NCBI GenBank assembly: GCA_934438135.1
Contig: CAKSBP010000045.1
Span: forward strand, 1-24,430
DNA length: 24,430 nucleotides
Direction: 5' to 3'
Source: an uncultured Clostridium sp.
Lineage (GTDB): Bacteria; Bacillota; Clostridia; Lachnospirales; Lachnospiraceae
The notes under the pieces were generated by a model, which did not search any database, was not told the DNA's origin, and saw nothing but the letters and a program-made list of their open reading frames with translations. Position numbers and translations under genes: made by a program. Below, piece by piece: positions 14,620 to 23,063 of this stretch. Numbering within the stretch: the stretch's first letter is position 1; each line of letters opens with the position of its first letter.

Positions 14620-16164
14620 ATGGAAGAGAGAGAACAATGGTCATCTCGGATAACATTTATTCTGGCGGCGATAGGGTCTGCCGTAGGTCTTGGAAATGCA
14701 TGGCGTTTTCCAGGGCTGGCAGCAAAATATGGCGGAGGAGCATTTCTGCTTGTTTACGCCATAGCTATGCTGGTATTAGGAATCCCGATGCTGTCCATGG
14801 AGATTGCAATTGGACGAAAAACAAAGCAGGGAGCACCAGGAGCATTTCGAAGCATGAATAAAAAGACAGAGTATGTGGGATGGGCGGCAACAACAAATGC
14901 ATTTGCCATTTCAGTGTATTATGCAGCAGTATTTGCATGGGTAATTGCAATGACTGTTTTCAGCTTTAAGTTTGCAGGAATGGTTGGCGATTCAAAAGCT
15001 GCAAGTTCTTTATTCGCAGATGTTACACAGACTTCCTGGACGATTTCAGGAACGAAGATTCCATTGGCAATGGCAGCAGCACTGGCGTTTGCCTGGTTTT
15101 TAATTTACATATGCATTCGAAAAGGAACGGTAAGTGTCGGCAAAGTAGTTAAATATACAGGATTGACTCTGCCTTTAACGTTTCTTTTTATTATGGCGGT
15201 AAAAGGAATTACCATGCCTGGCGGAGCAGCTGGACTTTCTAAACTTTTTGTACCGGATTTTGGTCAGGTAATGGAAGATAAACTATTGTCCAGCCTATGT
15301 ATTGATGCAATTGGTCAGGTATTTTACAGTTTGTCGATTATGATGGCAATTATGTTTGCCTATGGTTCCTATCTAGGAGAGGATGCGAATATTGCCAAGG
15401 ATGCGGCGATTATTGCATTTGCAGACCTGGGTGTCAGTGTATTATCCGGTGTTGTTATGTTTACGACAATGTATGGTGTCGGCATGACAACCAGTGATAT
15501 GTCTGCATCTGGAATTGCGACAGCATTTATTATTTTCCCACAGGCAATTGCGAATCTGACGAAGACAGGCTGGGTGAATGCAGCATTTGGAATGGTGTTT
15601 TATCTGTGTCTGGCATCATTGGCGATTGATTCTGCTTTCTCCATTCTGGAAGGCGTATCAACAGCACTTGCTGCAAGGTTTAAATTAAATGCAGGAAAAA
15701 CAACGAAGGCAGTCTGTCTGGTTTCCGGATTAATTTCCATTGTGTTTATTACTCAGTCAGGTCTTGCATGGCTGGATATTGTAGATAACTGGACGAATCA
15801 GTATAATATGATTATTATCGGTGTTATGGAATGTGTTGTAGTTGGATGGTTTTTCAAACCAAAGAAAGTATTGGATGAAGTAAATCAAAATACATCAGGT
15901 TATCATATGCCGGCTGTCTGGTTTGTCGGTTCTATTAAATTTATTGCACCAGTTGTTTTATTTGGATTTGGTCTTTGGAATCTGTATACGCTATTTTCAG
16001 GCGGTGGAGTTTATGGAAAGGATTCTGGTTATCCATTCTGGTCAAATATTGTTGGTGGATGGGCAGTTACTTTTCTGGTATTTGTCAGTGGCTTTATTGT
16101 AAAGGCAGTTTTGAATTATAAAAAGAAACAGGGATTTATAGACGAGGATACAGATTGGAAATAG
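14620..16164 (+). CDS. Neurotransmitter:sodium symporter (NSS/SLC6) family transporter
   Basis: This 514-residue membrane protein would import an amino acid or similar small molecule with Na+. The first-helix signature AAIGSAVGLGNAWRFP (about residues 16-31), which carries the unwound substrate- and sodium-binding segment, is followed by YGGGAFLLVY. About 12 hydrophobic segments continue to the end. Bacterial members include LeuT and a tryptophan transporter, but the substrate cannot be read off directly. A GTG at 14602 would add six residues. The ATG at 14620 is preferred because GAAGGTGG lies 8 bases before it. A terminator-like hairpin separates it from the cyclase-family gene 93 bases on, so joint expression would need readthrough. 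Confidence 0.92.
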   Translation: MEEREQWSSRITFILAAIGSAVGLGNAWRFPGLAAKYGGGAFLLVYAIAMLVLGIPMLSMEIAIGRKTKQGAPGAFRSMNKKTEYVGWAATTNAFAISVYYAAVFAWVIAMTVFSFKFAGMVGDSKAASSLFADVTQTSWTISGTKIPLAMAAALAFAWFLIYICIRKGTVSVGKVVKYTGLTLPLTFLFIMAVKGITMPGGAAGLSKLFVPDFGQVMEDKLLSSLCIDAIGQVFYSLSIMMAIMFAYGSYLGEDANIAKDAAIIAFADLGVSVLSGVVMFTTMYGVGMTTSDMSASGIATAFIIFPQAIANLTKTGWVNAAFGMVFYLCLASLAIDSAFSILEGVSTALAARFKLNAGKTTKAVCLVSGLISIVFITQSGLAWLDIVDNWTNQYNMIIIGVMECVVVGWFFKPKKVLDEVNQNTSGYHMPAVWFVGSIKFIAPVVLFGFGLWNLYTLFSGGGVYGKDSGYPFWSNIVGGWAVTFLVFVSGFIVKAVLNYKKKQGFIDEDTDWK

Positions 16165-16179
16165 TATAGGGGGGAAATG

Positions 16180-16224
16180 AGGAACAATTAGACTGGTAAG
16201 GTTCTGACTGTTCCTTATTTTTAT
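16180..16224 (+). terminator. Probable terminator between transporter and cyclase-family gene
   Basis: AGGAACA (16180-16186) pairs with TGTTCCT (16209-16215), followed by TATTTTTATA. The 22-base loop can pair further only weakly. Confidence 0.6.
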
Positions 16225-16256
16225 ATTAAATAAAAATTACAGGAAGGTGAAAAGAG

Positions 16257-17033
16257 ATGAAAATTATTGATTTAAGTGTTAGCATCAAAGATAATCTGCC
16301 AGTGGATCCAGACGTACAAGTTGCTCATGTGAATTATGTAAAACATGGAAGTGATATGTCGATTTCCACGATGCTGGCTTCATTCCCAGGGACTACCCGT
16401 GATGATTTAAAAGAAGGATATGGATGGGCAATAGAATTACTGCAGTTAGGAAGCCATACCGGAACTCATATGGATGCACCGTATCATTATCATCCAACTA
16501 TGAATAACGGTGAAAAAGCATGGACGATTGACCAGATTCCTTTAGAATGGTGCATTGGAAATGGTGTTTTATTTGATTTTTCGGACAAGCCAGATGGATA
16601 TGTCTGTACTTCAAAGGATTTTGAAGCCTACTTAGAGAGAATTAATTACCAGCTGAAAGCTGGTGACATTGTTTTAGTACATACCAATGCTATGACAGAA
16701 TGGGGAAAACCGGAGTATATGCTGAAAGGATGCGGAGTCGGTAGAGAAGGTACATTATGGCTTGCAAAACAGGGAATCCATATCGTTGGTACTGATGCAT
16801 GGAGCTGGGATGCACCGCTTCCATTGACTGCGAAGAAGTTTAAAGAAAATCATGATAAAAACCTTATCTGGGAGGGACATAAAGCGGGTTCGGAGTGTAT
16901 TTACTGCCATATGGAGAAAATGAACAATTTGGCTCAACTCCCACCGACTGGATTTCAGGTGATGGCGTTTCCTATTAAAATTGCAGAGGGGTCTGCTGGG
17001 TGGGTAAGGCCAGTTGCTCTTTTAAATGATTAA
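16257..17033 (+). CDS. Cyclase-family metal hydrolase (kynurenine formamidase/isatin hydrolase-like)
   Basis: This cytoplasmic enzyme of 258 residues carries the diagnostic metal-binding motif HTGTHMDAPYH (His67, His71, Asp73, His77). Family members hydrolyse amide or lactam bonds in small aromatic compounds, such as N-formylkynurenine (KynB) and isatin, using Mn2+ or Zn2+. It also has GTDAWSWD and a long C-terminal segment, longer than the roughly 210 residues of KynB and closer to isatin hydrolase and other family members. ATG at 16257 follows GGAAGGTGA. The upstream NSS transporter may supply the substrate, but the pairing is inferred only from adjacency. The exact substrate is not determined. 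Confidence 0.85.
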   Translation: MKIIDLSVSIKDNLPVDPDVQVAHVNYVKHGSDMSISTMLASFPGTTRDDLKEGYGWAIELLQLGSHTGTHMDAPYHYHPTMNNGEKAWTIDQIPLEWCIGNGVLFDFSDKPDGYVCTSKDFEAYLERINYQLKAGDIVLVHTNAMTEWGKPEYMLKGCGVGREGTLWLAKQGIHIVGTDAWSWDAPLPLTAKKFKENHDKNLIWEGHKAGSECIYCHMEKMNNLAQLPPTGFQVMAFPIKIAEGSAGWVRPVALLND

Positions 17034-17072
17034 ATAATTTGTAAATATAGAACCAGAAACATCAAATAATGG

Positions 17073-17119
17073 GGAAAAGCTTATTGAGAAACCCTATCAA
17101 TAAAGACACTTCCTTTTTT
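17073..17119 (+). terminator. Possible terminator after the cyclase-family gene
   Basis: TTATTGA (17081-17087) and TCAATAA (17097-17103) form a perfect 7-bp stem. Outer GGAA/TTCC pairing across an internal loop leads into a T run at 17114-17119. It is AU-rich and therefore of moderate strength. Confidence 0.45.
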
Positions 17120-17128
17120 GTCAGATTA

Positions 17129-17161
17129 TGTTATACTGAATACACAGTTAGTTAAAACTAA
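17129..17161 (+). promoter_or_regulatory. Extended -10 promoter with overlapping palindrome (possible operator)
   Basis: TGT-TATACT at 17129-17137 is an extended -10 element. From 17148 to 17161 lies the inverted repeat TTAGTT-AA-AACTAA, exactly where transcription would start, about 20 bases before the ABC transporter start. Its position and symmetry fit binding by a small dimeric repressor (TetR, MarR or GntR type). No such regulator gene is in the window. Confidence 0.5.
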
Positions 17162-17181
17162 TTTGAAGGGAATGGTGTGGG

Positions 17182-17880
17182 ATGTTTTTGGAAATTCATG
17201 AAATCAGAAAAAGTTATGGTATTGGAGAAAGCCGGACAGAAATATTAAAAGGAATTGATATTTCCATAGAAAAAGGAGAAATCTGTGTTCTTCTTGGACC
17301 ATCAGGTTCTGGAAAATCGACTTTGCTAAACATTATCGGAGGAATTGATGCTCCTGATAGTGGTTATATTGCGATCAATGGTGAGAAAACGGTGGAAATG
17401 AATGAGAAACGTTTGACCAGATATCGGAGAACGCATTTGGGGTATATATTTCAGATGTATAATCTAATTCCGAATCTGAATGTAAAGGAAAATATTGAAG
17501 TTGGTGCCTATCTAAGCAACAAACCGCTGGATATTGAGGAATTATTACATACATTGGGACTTTATGAACATAGGAATAAACTTCCAAATCAGCTTTCAGG
17601 AGGCCAGCAGCAGAGAACCGCAATCGGCCGTGCCATTGTAAAAAATCCGGATATTCTTCTCTGTGATGAACCGACAGGTGCACTGGATTATAATACATCC
17701 AAGGAAATTTTGAAATTAATTGAAGATGTTAATAAAAAATATGGTAATACAGTCGTAATGGTAACTCACAATGATGCAATTAAGCTGATGGCAGACCGAG
17801 TTGTGAAACTTCGTGATGGACAGATCCGGAAAAACTATCGAAATGAAACAAAAATTCCTGCAATTAAGCTGGAATGGTAA
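17182..17880 (+). CDS. ABC transporter ATP-binding protein, MacB/LolD type
   Basis: This 232-residue nucleotide-binding subunit would power the FtsX-type permease encoded next. All motifs are intact: Walker A GPSGSGKST (residues 39-47), signature LSGGQ (138-142), Walker B ILLCDEPTG (Asp162, Glu163) and the switch histidine in VTHND. Length and the QMYNLIPNL segment after the Q-loop are typical of the lipoprotein/antimicrobial-peptide (LolD/MacB/BceA) group. ATG at 17182 follows AAGGG by 11 bases. The permease start lies 13 bases after its stop, so the two are one operon under the palindrome-bearing promoter. Substrate is unknown; peptide-antibiotic export or defence is common for such pairs. 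Confidence 0.94.
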   Translation: MFLEIHEIRKSYGIGESRTEILKGIDISIEKGEICVLLGPSGSGKSTLLNIIGGIDAPDSGYIAINGEKTVEMNEKRLTRYRRTHLGYIFQMYNLIPNLNVKENIEVGAYLSNKPLDIEELLHTLGLYEHRNKLPNQLSGGQQQRTAIGRAIVKNPDILLCDEPTGALDYNTSKEILKLIEDVNKKYGNTVVMVTHNDAIKLMADRVVKLRDGQIRKNYRNETKIPAIKLEW

Positions 17881-17893
17881 GGCGGTGAGTAAG

Positions 17894-20155
17894 ATGAGAA
17901 ATCCATTAAGAAAACGGCTTCCTAAAGAATTGATTTCGGAGTTTGGAAAATATCTGGTTATTTTTCTGTTTATGGCGGGGACAATTGGATTGATATCTGG
18001 TTTTTTGGTTGCAGACAATAGTATGATATCTGCATACAATGACAGTTTTGAAAAGTATACAATCGAAGATGGAAATTTTGAACTGGAATCGAAAGCATCG
18101 GATTCTGTGATTCAGAAATTAGAGCAGGATGATAAAACTATTTATAATAATTTTTACATAGAAGAAAATACGAAAGCAAATGGGAAAAAAAGTGTACTTC
18201 GCATTTTTAAAGACAGAAAAGAAATTAATAAGGCATGTGTCATGAAAGGAAAACTTCCAGAAAAGGAAACGGAAACTGCTATTGACCGAATGTATGCAGA
18301 TAATAACAAAATCCAGATAGGCGATACCATTACAACGGGAGGAAGGAAACTGACGGTCAGCGGTTTGATAGCACTTCCCGATTACAGCGCTTTGTTTTCT
18401 GATAACGGAGATATGATGTTTGATGCGGTTAAGTTTGGCGTGACAGTTATGTCAGAAGATGGTTTTACTTCTTTTGAAAGTGAAAGTCCGAAGATTCATT
18501 ATAATTATTCCTGGTTATATAGAACACGTCCGAAAGATGATGAAAAAGCGAAAGAAAAATCCGATGCTTTTCTAAAAGTTCTTAGCAGTCAGGTAGTACT
18601 GAAAAATTATACACCTCAGTATGAGAATCAGGCAATTCATTTTACTGGAGATGATATGGGAAGCGATAAGTCTATGATGACGACACTTCTTTATATTTTG
18701 ATTGCAATTATGGCATTTGTGTTTGCAATTACGACCAGTAATACCATAACAAAGGAGGCTTCTGTGATTGGAACCCTGCGGGCATCGGGTTATACCAAGG
18801 GAGAATTGATTCGACATTATATGTCCATGCCACTCATTATTACGCTGATTGCGTCAACTGTAGGAAATATTCTTGGATACACGGTGTTTAAAAATGTGAT
18901 GGCATCTATGTATTACGGAAGTTACAGTCTTCCAACGTATCATACCTTGTGGAATGGTGAGGCATTTCTTATGACAACACTGGTTCCGTTAGTCATTATG
19001 ATGGTAATTAATTTGCTAATTCTGACGAGGAAAATGTCACTTTCTCCATTGCAGTTTATCCGCCGGGATTTGACAAGAAAACAGAAAAAGAAGGCAGTAC
19101 ATCTGCCACAATTTAGGTTTTTTGCCCGATTTCGGATACGTGTTATTTTTCAAAATATACCCGGTTATTTGATGTTATTTATTGGAATTGTGTTTGCTAA
19201 TATTCTTCTTTTATTTGGTATGATGATGACGCCGTTGCTGTCACATTATCAAGATGAAATTACAACTCATATGATTAGCAGGTATCAGTATATTTTAAAA
19301 GCACCGATGGAAACAAAGAATACGGATGCCGAGAAATATAGTATTTCTTCCCTGGAGACAGATTCCAGAAAATATAATCCAGAGACTGTCAGTATTTATG
19401 GAATTTCGGAGAAGAGTAAATTCGTAGATGCGGATTTTTCAAAAGACGGGGTATATGTATCGGATGGGCTTGCCGAAAAATATCATTTGAAAAAAGGCGG
19501 AAAAGTTACGCTAAAGGAGCAGTACGGTGACAAAAAGCATACTTTTAAAATCGCGGGCATTTATAAGTATCCGGCAGCACTGACGGTGTTTATGAGCCAG
19601 AAAGATTTTTGGAATACTTTTAAGAAAGAAAACGGTTTTTATAATGGGTATTTTACAAATCAGAAAATCAAAGATATCGATGATGCGTATATTGCTTCCA
19701 GAATAATGAAAGATGATTTAACAAAAGTGAGCAGGCAGCTTACGGTTTCTATGGGAAAAATGTTTCTACTGGTAAATGGTTTTTCTATGATTTTGTTTCT
19801 GCTTTTGATTTACCTGTTGTCTAAATTGATTATTGAAAAGAATGCAGCAGCCATTTCTATGGTAAAAATTCTTGGCTACGAAAATAGAGAAATCAGCAGG
19901 CTTTACCTTATGTCAACAACCCTTGTGGTGATAATGTCTGTTTTAATCAGCCTTCCAGTTTCCACGGCTGTGATGTACGGCATTTACGGTCAGATTATGA
20001 AAGAATTTACAGGCTGGCTGACATTATACATTCATCCAGCAATTTATGTGAAAATGTTTTTTCTAGGTTTAATCTGCTATGTGCTGGCTGCATTGTTTCA
20101 GTATCGCAGGATTCAGAAAATTCCAATGGAGGAAGCACTAAAAAATGGAGAGTAA
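17894..20155 (+). CDS. FtsX-like ABC transporter permease
   Basis: This 753-residue membrane partner of the preceding ATPase has one N-terminal helix (about residues 20-42) followed by an extracytoplasmic MacB-like region. The first FtsX domain contains helices starting near LLYILIAIMAFVFAIT and the coupling sequence GTLRASGYTKGELIRHY. A central helix pair and a second extracytoplasmic domain follow. The second FtsX domain has SMVKILGYENREISRLY, again the cytoplasmic contact with the ATPase. Two FtsX domains in one chain mean the transporter could form with a single permease. The frame is open from 17813 inside the ATPase gene, but ATG at 17894 follows AAGGCGGTGAG and fits. It ends IPMEEALKNGE, a usual FtsX-permease tail. 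Confidence 0.92.
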   Translation: MRNPLRKRLPKELISEFGKYLVIFLFMAGTIGLISGFLVADNSMISAYNDSFEKYTIEDGNFELESKASDSVIQKLEQDDKTIYNNFYIEENTKANGKKSVLRIFKDRKEINKACVMKGKLPEKETETAIDRMYADNNKIQIGDTITTGGRKLTVSGLIALPDYSALFSDNGDMMFDAVKFGVTVMSEDGFTSFESESPKIHYNYSWLYRTRPKDDEKAKEKSDAFLKVLSSQVVLKNYTPQYENQAIHFTGDDMGSDKSMMTTLLYILIAIMAFVFAITTSNTITKEASVIGTLRASGYTKGELIRHYMSMPLIITLIASTVGNILGYTVFKNVMASMYYGSYSLPTYHTLWNGEAFLMTTLVPLVIMMVINLLILTRKMSLSPLQFIRRDLTRKQKKKAVHLPQFRFFARFRIRVIFQNIPGYLMLFIGIVFANILLLFGMMMTPLLSHYQDEITTHMISRYQYILKAPMETKNTDAEKYSISSLETDSRKYNPETVSIYGISEKSKFVDADFSKDGVYVSDGLAEKYHLKKGGKVTLKEQYGDKKHTFKIAGIYKYPAALTVFMSQKDFWNTFKKENGFYNGYFTNQKIKDIDDAYIASRIMKDDLTKVSRQLTVSMGKMFLLVNGFSMILFLLLIYLLSKLIIEKNAAAISMVKILGYENREISRLYLMSTTLVVIMSVLISLPVSTAVMYGIYGQIMKEFTGWLTLYIHPAIYVKMFFLGLICYVLAALFQYRRIQKIPMEEALKNGE

Positions 20156-20168
20156 TTTATTTTCGGGT

Positions 20169-20197
20169 TTTACATTTTTTCCTTATTTACATATAAT
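20169..20197 (+). promoter_or_regulatory. Promoter of the first Big_2 gene
   Basis: TTTACA (20169-20174) and TATAAT (20192-20197) are 17 bp apart, close to consensus. Confidence 0.7.
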
Positions 20198-20227
20198 GGA
20201 GAGTAACCATTGTATATGGAGGAAATA

Positions 20228-21019
20228 ATGAGGATGAAAATGAGCAAAAAGATTCTATCCATTCTTTTATTACTGGTATTTGCGATTACGATGATTCCAG
20301 AAAATGGTGTTTCAGCAAAAACGAAGGTAAAATTGAACAAGACGAATATTACGTTAACAGCAGGTGATACATGTAAGCTGAAAGTAAGTGGTACAAGGGC
20401 AAAGGTGAAATGGTCCAGTTCTAACCCAAGTGTAGCTAAGGTTAGTAAAACAGGTCTGGTTAGTGCAAAAGGGGAGGGGACTGCCAGGATTGCGGCAAAA
20501 GTCGGAAAGAAAAAATACTATTGCAAGGTGACGGTAGAAGCGGAAGAAGACGATGTGGAAAGAGTTTACGGGAAACTAGTCGATTATATTATGTCGAATG
20601 GTGTTACCAACAGCAGTGGATTTAAAGTAATCAATGGTTCTTATGATGAGTATCTGTACGGAATTGAATATGATTCCAAACAGGATGCAGTTGTATTTAT
20701 TTTAGTAAATCAGGATGAAGAACTTCAGGTTGCAGTAACCATGACTATATCCTTAAGCGACACAAGTACCGCCGATGTTTATTATATCTGTGTTGATGAA
20801 AGTACAGGCTGCAAAGCATATGCATCTTTTGAGACGGAAACGTGTGATGATTTTGATAATATGGAATTTGATGTAATTACGGCTGTAGGTATGGATAATG
20901 ATGATGTTCAAAGTTATGCAAGATCTGATTTTTCCGTCAGTATGGAATGCTGGGATGTATTCTTGGATGAGAAGATGGGACTTACGTTTGATGATTTTGG
21001 ATTCAATTATAGTAAATAG
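20228..21019 (+). CDS. Secreted Big_2 (bacterial Ig-like) domain protein, copy 1
   Basis: This 263-residue exported protein has a signal peptide ending near GVSA-KTK (residue 30). A single Big_2 domain follows (about 30-110), with KLNKTNITLTAGDTCKLKV, VKWSSSNPSVAKVSKTGLVSA and a closing CKVTVEA strand. The remaining 150 residues are an acidic domain I cannot assign, starting VERVYGKLVDYIMSNG and ending CWDVFLDEKMGLTFDDFGF. Big_2 domains typically stand on the cell surface in adhesins or enzymes; no anchor is seen, so it may be released. GGAGG (20218-20222) serves either ATG 20228 or ATG 20234. The paralog's N-terminus aligns with the second, so the start is uncertain by two codons. It has its own promoter and a hairpin after the stop. 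Confidence 0.82.
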   Translation: MRMKMSKKILSILLLLVFAITMIPENGVSAKTKVKLNKTNITLTAGDTCKLKVSGTRAKVKWSSSNPSVAKVSKTGLVSAKGEGTARIAAKVGKKKYYCKVTVEAEEDDVERVYGKLVDYIMSNGVTNSSGFKVINGSYDEYLYGIEYDSKQDAVVFILVNQDEELQVAVTMTISLSDTSTADVYYICVDESTGCKAYASFETETCDDFDNMEFDVITAVGMDNDDVQSYARSDFSVSMECWDVFLDEKMGLTFDDFGFNYSK

Positions 21020-21030
21020 CATGTTTGAGT

Positions 21031-21058
21031 GAGAAAGCTGCCTTTGGGCAGCTTTCTC
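21031..21058 (+). terminator. Strong hairpin after Big_2 copy 1
   Basis: GAGAAAGCTGCC (21031-21042) pairs perfectly over 12 bp with GGCAGCTTTCTC (21047-21058) around TTTG. A true T run is lacking, so termination could be partial, though the hairpin is very stable. Confidence 0.7.
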
Positions 21059-21181
21059 CTTAGGGTGTGCCTTATGATATGGGATGAAAATGGATGTCTT
21101 TCATTTTCGTTCTGGTTCGAAGCGTTAAACAGCAGTATAGAAGTCTTTTTTCACCTTCTTAAAATTCTCCCTTACCCCCTC

Positions 21182-21210
21182 TTTACACTTATCCAAAAAA
21201 GATTTAATAT
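21182..21210 (+). promoter_or_regulatory. Promoter candidate of the second Big_2 gene
   Basis: TTTACA (21182-21187) and TAATAT (21205-21210) are 17 bp apart. The arrangement parallels the promoter of the first copy. Confidence 0.5.
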
Positions 21211-21282
21211 ATTATATAGTCAGTTCTGCAAAACTTTGTAGACAAACGGATAAAATATTAGAGAGGAATGGAAGGAGACATC

Positions 21283-22074
21283 ATGAAAATGTCTAAAAGA
21301 ATACGGTCTGTTTTTCTGTTATTGGCATTTGTCATTGCGATTATGCCTGTAACCGGTGCATCTGCCAAAACTAAAATCAAATTGAACAAAACAACACTTA
21401 CAATGACTATTGGAGATAGCAGCCAGTTAAAGCTGTCCGGAACAAGTGCTGGGGTGAAATGGTCCAGTTCCAAATCAACAGTTGCTAAAGTCAGCCAGAA
21501 AGGCATGGTTACCGCAAAGAAAGCTGGGAAGGCTGTTATTACGGCGAAAACAGGCACGAAAAAATATTTCTGCAATGTTACTGTGAAAGTAAAAGGGGAA
21601 GCCGTTATCCAGGGCAGGTATCAGAGGGTTGTAAATTACATAAATTATAATGGAACAAAAGTATCTGACAATGAAAATATTCTTTACGTAGCATTGGACA
21701 ACTATAGCACCGCTGGGATAGGGTATGAAAAAAATACAAGAACCGTTGTTTTTGTAATGGCAAATGAAGTAAGTGGAGTAGATGCGGCTGTGACCATGAA
21801 GATTAGGCTGTCCAATGTAAAAAAAGGAAATATCACGTGTTATGCAGAAGGATCGGATGCCAGTTTCCAGACAACTGCAGTGATGAATACCGATTCATAT
21901 AATGGAAAAAATATAGTATTTAAAAAAGTATCCAGTATTGGATTTGACAGTAAAGATATTCAGAATTGTTCCAATCTGAATTTAAGGATAGCACTAATGG
22001 CCTGGGATGTAGTACTTCACAATAAATGCAGCGGCATGTCATTGCAGGACTTAGGATTTGGTGTATTGAATTAA
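21283..22074 (+). CDS. Secreted Big_2 (bacterial Ig-like) domain protein, copy 2
   Basis: This 263-residue paralog of the preceding gene has the same plan. A signal peptide ends near ASA-KTK (residue 28). The Big_2 domain contains KLNKTTLTMTIGDSSQLKL, VKWSSSKSTVAKVSQKGMVTA and a CNVTVKV strand. The C-terminal domain keeps YQRVVNYINYNGT and MAWDVVLHNKCSGMSLQDLGF. Similarity is high in the first 110 residues and much lower after. Copy 2 is also basic where copy 1 is acidic. ATG at 21283 lies 6 bases after GGAAGGAG; an ATG at 21268 overlaps that site. The FMN-barrel gene begins 17 bases after the stop, so these two are probably cotranscribed. Function is unknown beyond likely surface or secreted location. 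Confidence 0.82.
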   Translation: MKMSKRIRSVFLLLAFVIAIMPVTGASAKTKIKLNKTTLTMTIGDSSQLKLSGTSAGVKWSSSKSTVAKVSQKGMVTAKKAGKAVITAKTGTKKYFCNVTVKVKGEAVIQGRYQRVVNYINYNGTKVSDNENILYVALDNYSTAGIGYEKNTRTVVFVMANEVSGVDAAVTMKIRLSNVKKGNITCYAEGSDASFQTTAVMNTDSYNGKNIVFKKVSSIGFDSKDIQNCSNLNLRIALMAWDVVLHNKCSGMSLQDLGFGVLN

Positions 22075-22091
22075 AAATTAGGGAGGTATAA

Positions 22092-22943
22092 ATGAGTATC
22101 AGGTTATTTATTTACGATAAACAGGAAGATGACACACGTAGAATGGCACAGATTATAGGATTTACAGCTGGTTATGGAAAGATATTTTCGCTAAATGAAC
22201 TGCCGGCAGAATGTAAAGGTTATAGTCAGGCTGTTTTTATTTATAAGAAAGGATGCGGCAGCACGGAAAATTTCCTGAAACAGGCACAAAACCGTATTGC
22301 ATCCTGGAAAGAGAATTGTGAATTTGCATTTTTAGAAATTACCGGTGAAAATAAAAATTCAGAAGTAACAAAAGCATTTCGCAAAAAGCACGAAGAAAAA
22401 TCTATTTTCTATGAAACGATTTCAGAAGCAGAGGATTTTATTGATGCTGCCGCAAAAGTGTCTAATCAGTTAAAAAAGTTTAATCCTAGGATGGAGTCGG
22501 AACAATTAAAAGCCAGTATTGAAGAATTTATCAAAGCACACGATACATTTGCTTTGGCAACAGGAGCGGAAAACTATGTCCGTTGTACACCGATTGAATA
22601 TCAGTTTATAGATGGAAATTTCTATATTATAACAGAAGGTGGTCTGAAATTCCGAAGCATTTTGAAAAATTCAAATGTATCTATGGGAATTTATGAGCCA
22701 TATTCCTCTATGCAGAACCTAAGAGGCCTTCAGGTCATGGGTAAGGCAGAAATCGTTCCATATGGCAGTGAGGAGTATTACCACGCATTTGCGGGAAAAG
22801 GAATCAGCAAAGAACAGGTTTCCAAGCTGATGGTCAATATGCATATTTTGAAGATTAAACCGTATGAGTATGAAATCTTGAACTCTGATTTTAGAAAAAT
22901 GGGGTATGATTCCAGACAACGTTATGTTTTTGAAATGAATTGA
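22092..22943 (+). CDS. Flavodoxin-like domain fused to a PNPOx-like FMN split-barrel domain
   Basis: This cytoplasmic protein of 283 residues has two parts. Residues 1-125 look like a worn flavodoxin fold: first strand RLFIYDK, then DDTRRMAQIIG, YSQAVFIYKKGCG and CEFAFLEITGE. The usual phosphate-binding loop rich in Ser/Thr/Gly is replaced by KQEDDT. Residues about 140-283 are a pyridoxamine-5'-phosphate-oxidase-like split barrel (FALATGAENYVRCTPIEYQF, FYIITEGGLKFRSILKN, LQVMGKAEIV). That fold binds FMN, F420 or haem in different families. A flavin reductase or redox-stress role is likely, but pyridoxine metabolism is not implied. ATG follows GGGAGG. It directly follows the second Big_2 gene, an odd pairing of a cytoplasmic with a secreted product. 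Confidence 0.8.
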   Translation: MSIRLFIYDKQEDDTRRMAQIIGFTAGYGKIFSLNELPAECKGYSQAVFIYKKGCGSTENFLKQAQNRIASWKENCEFAFLEITGENKNSEVTKAFRKKHEEKSIFYETISEAEDFIDAAAKVSNQLKKFNPRMESEQLKASIEEFIKAHDTFALATGAENYVRCTPIEYQFIDGNFYIITEGGLKFRSILKNSNVSMGIYEPYSSMQNLRGLQVMGKAEIVPYGSEEYYHAFAGKGISKEQVSKLMVNMHILKIKPYEYEILNSDFRKMGYDSRQRYVFEMN

Positions 22944-22983
22944 AATTATAGAAAAAGACTGTAAGACGGTCATTATCTTTGTA

Positions 22984-23012
22984 TTGTTACAGAATTCTAT
23001 TCATGATAAAAT
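22984..23012 (+). promoter_or_regulatory. Promoter of the hemerythrin gene
   Basis: TTGTTA (22984-22989) and TAAAAT (23007-23012) are 17 bp apart. A weak GACTGT/ACGGTC hairpin just upstream (about 22959-22973) may end the previous transcript. Confidence 0.55.
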
Positions 23013-23063
23013 GCTTGTATGGTGGAAGCCAAAATTTGTACATAGCAGGGAGGATGATATATC

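Noticed and set aside
20142..20208. AATGGAGAGTAA occurring twice, at the end of the permease gene and before Big_2 copy 1
   Set aside because: Only 12 bases, no flanking similarity or mobile-element context; treated as coincidence.
21029..21241. A 70-codon plus-strand frame between the two Big_2 genes
   Set aside because: It starts inside the terminator hairpin of copy 1, has no ribosome site, and runs through the promoter of copy 2.
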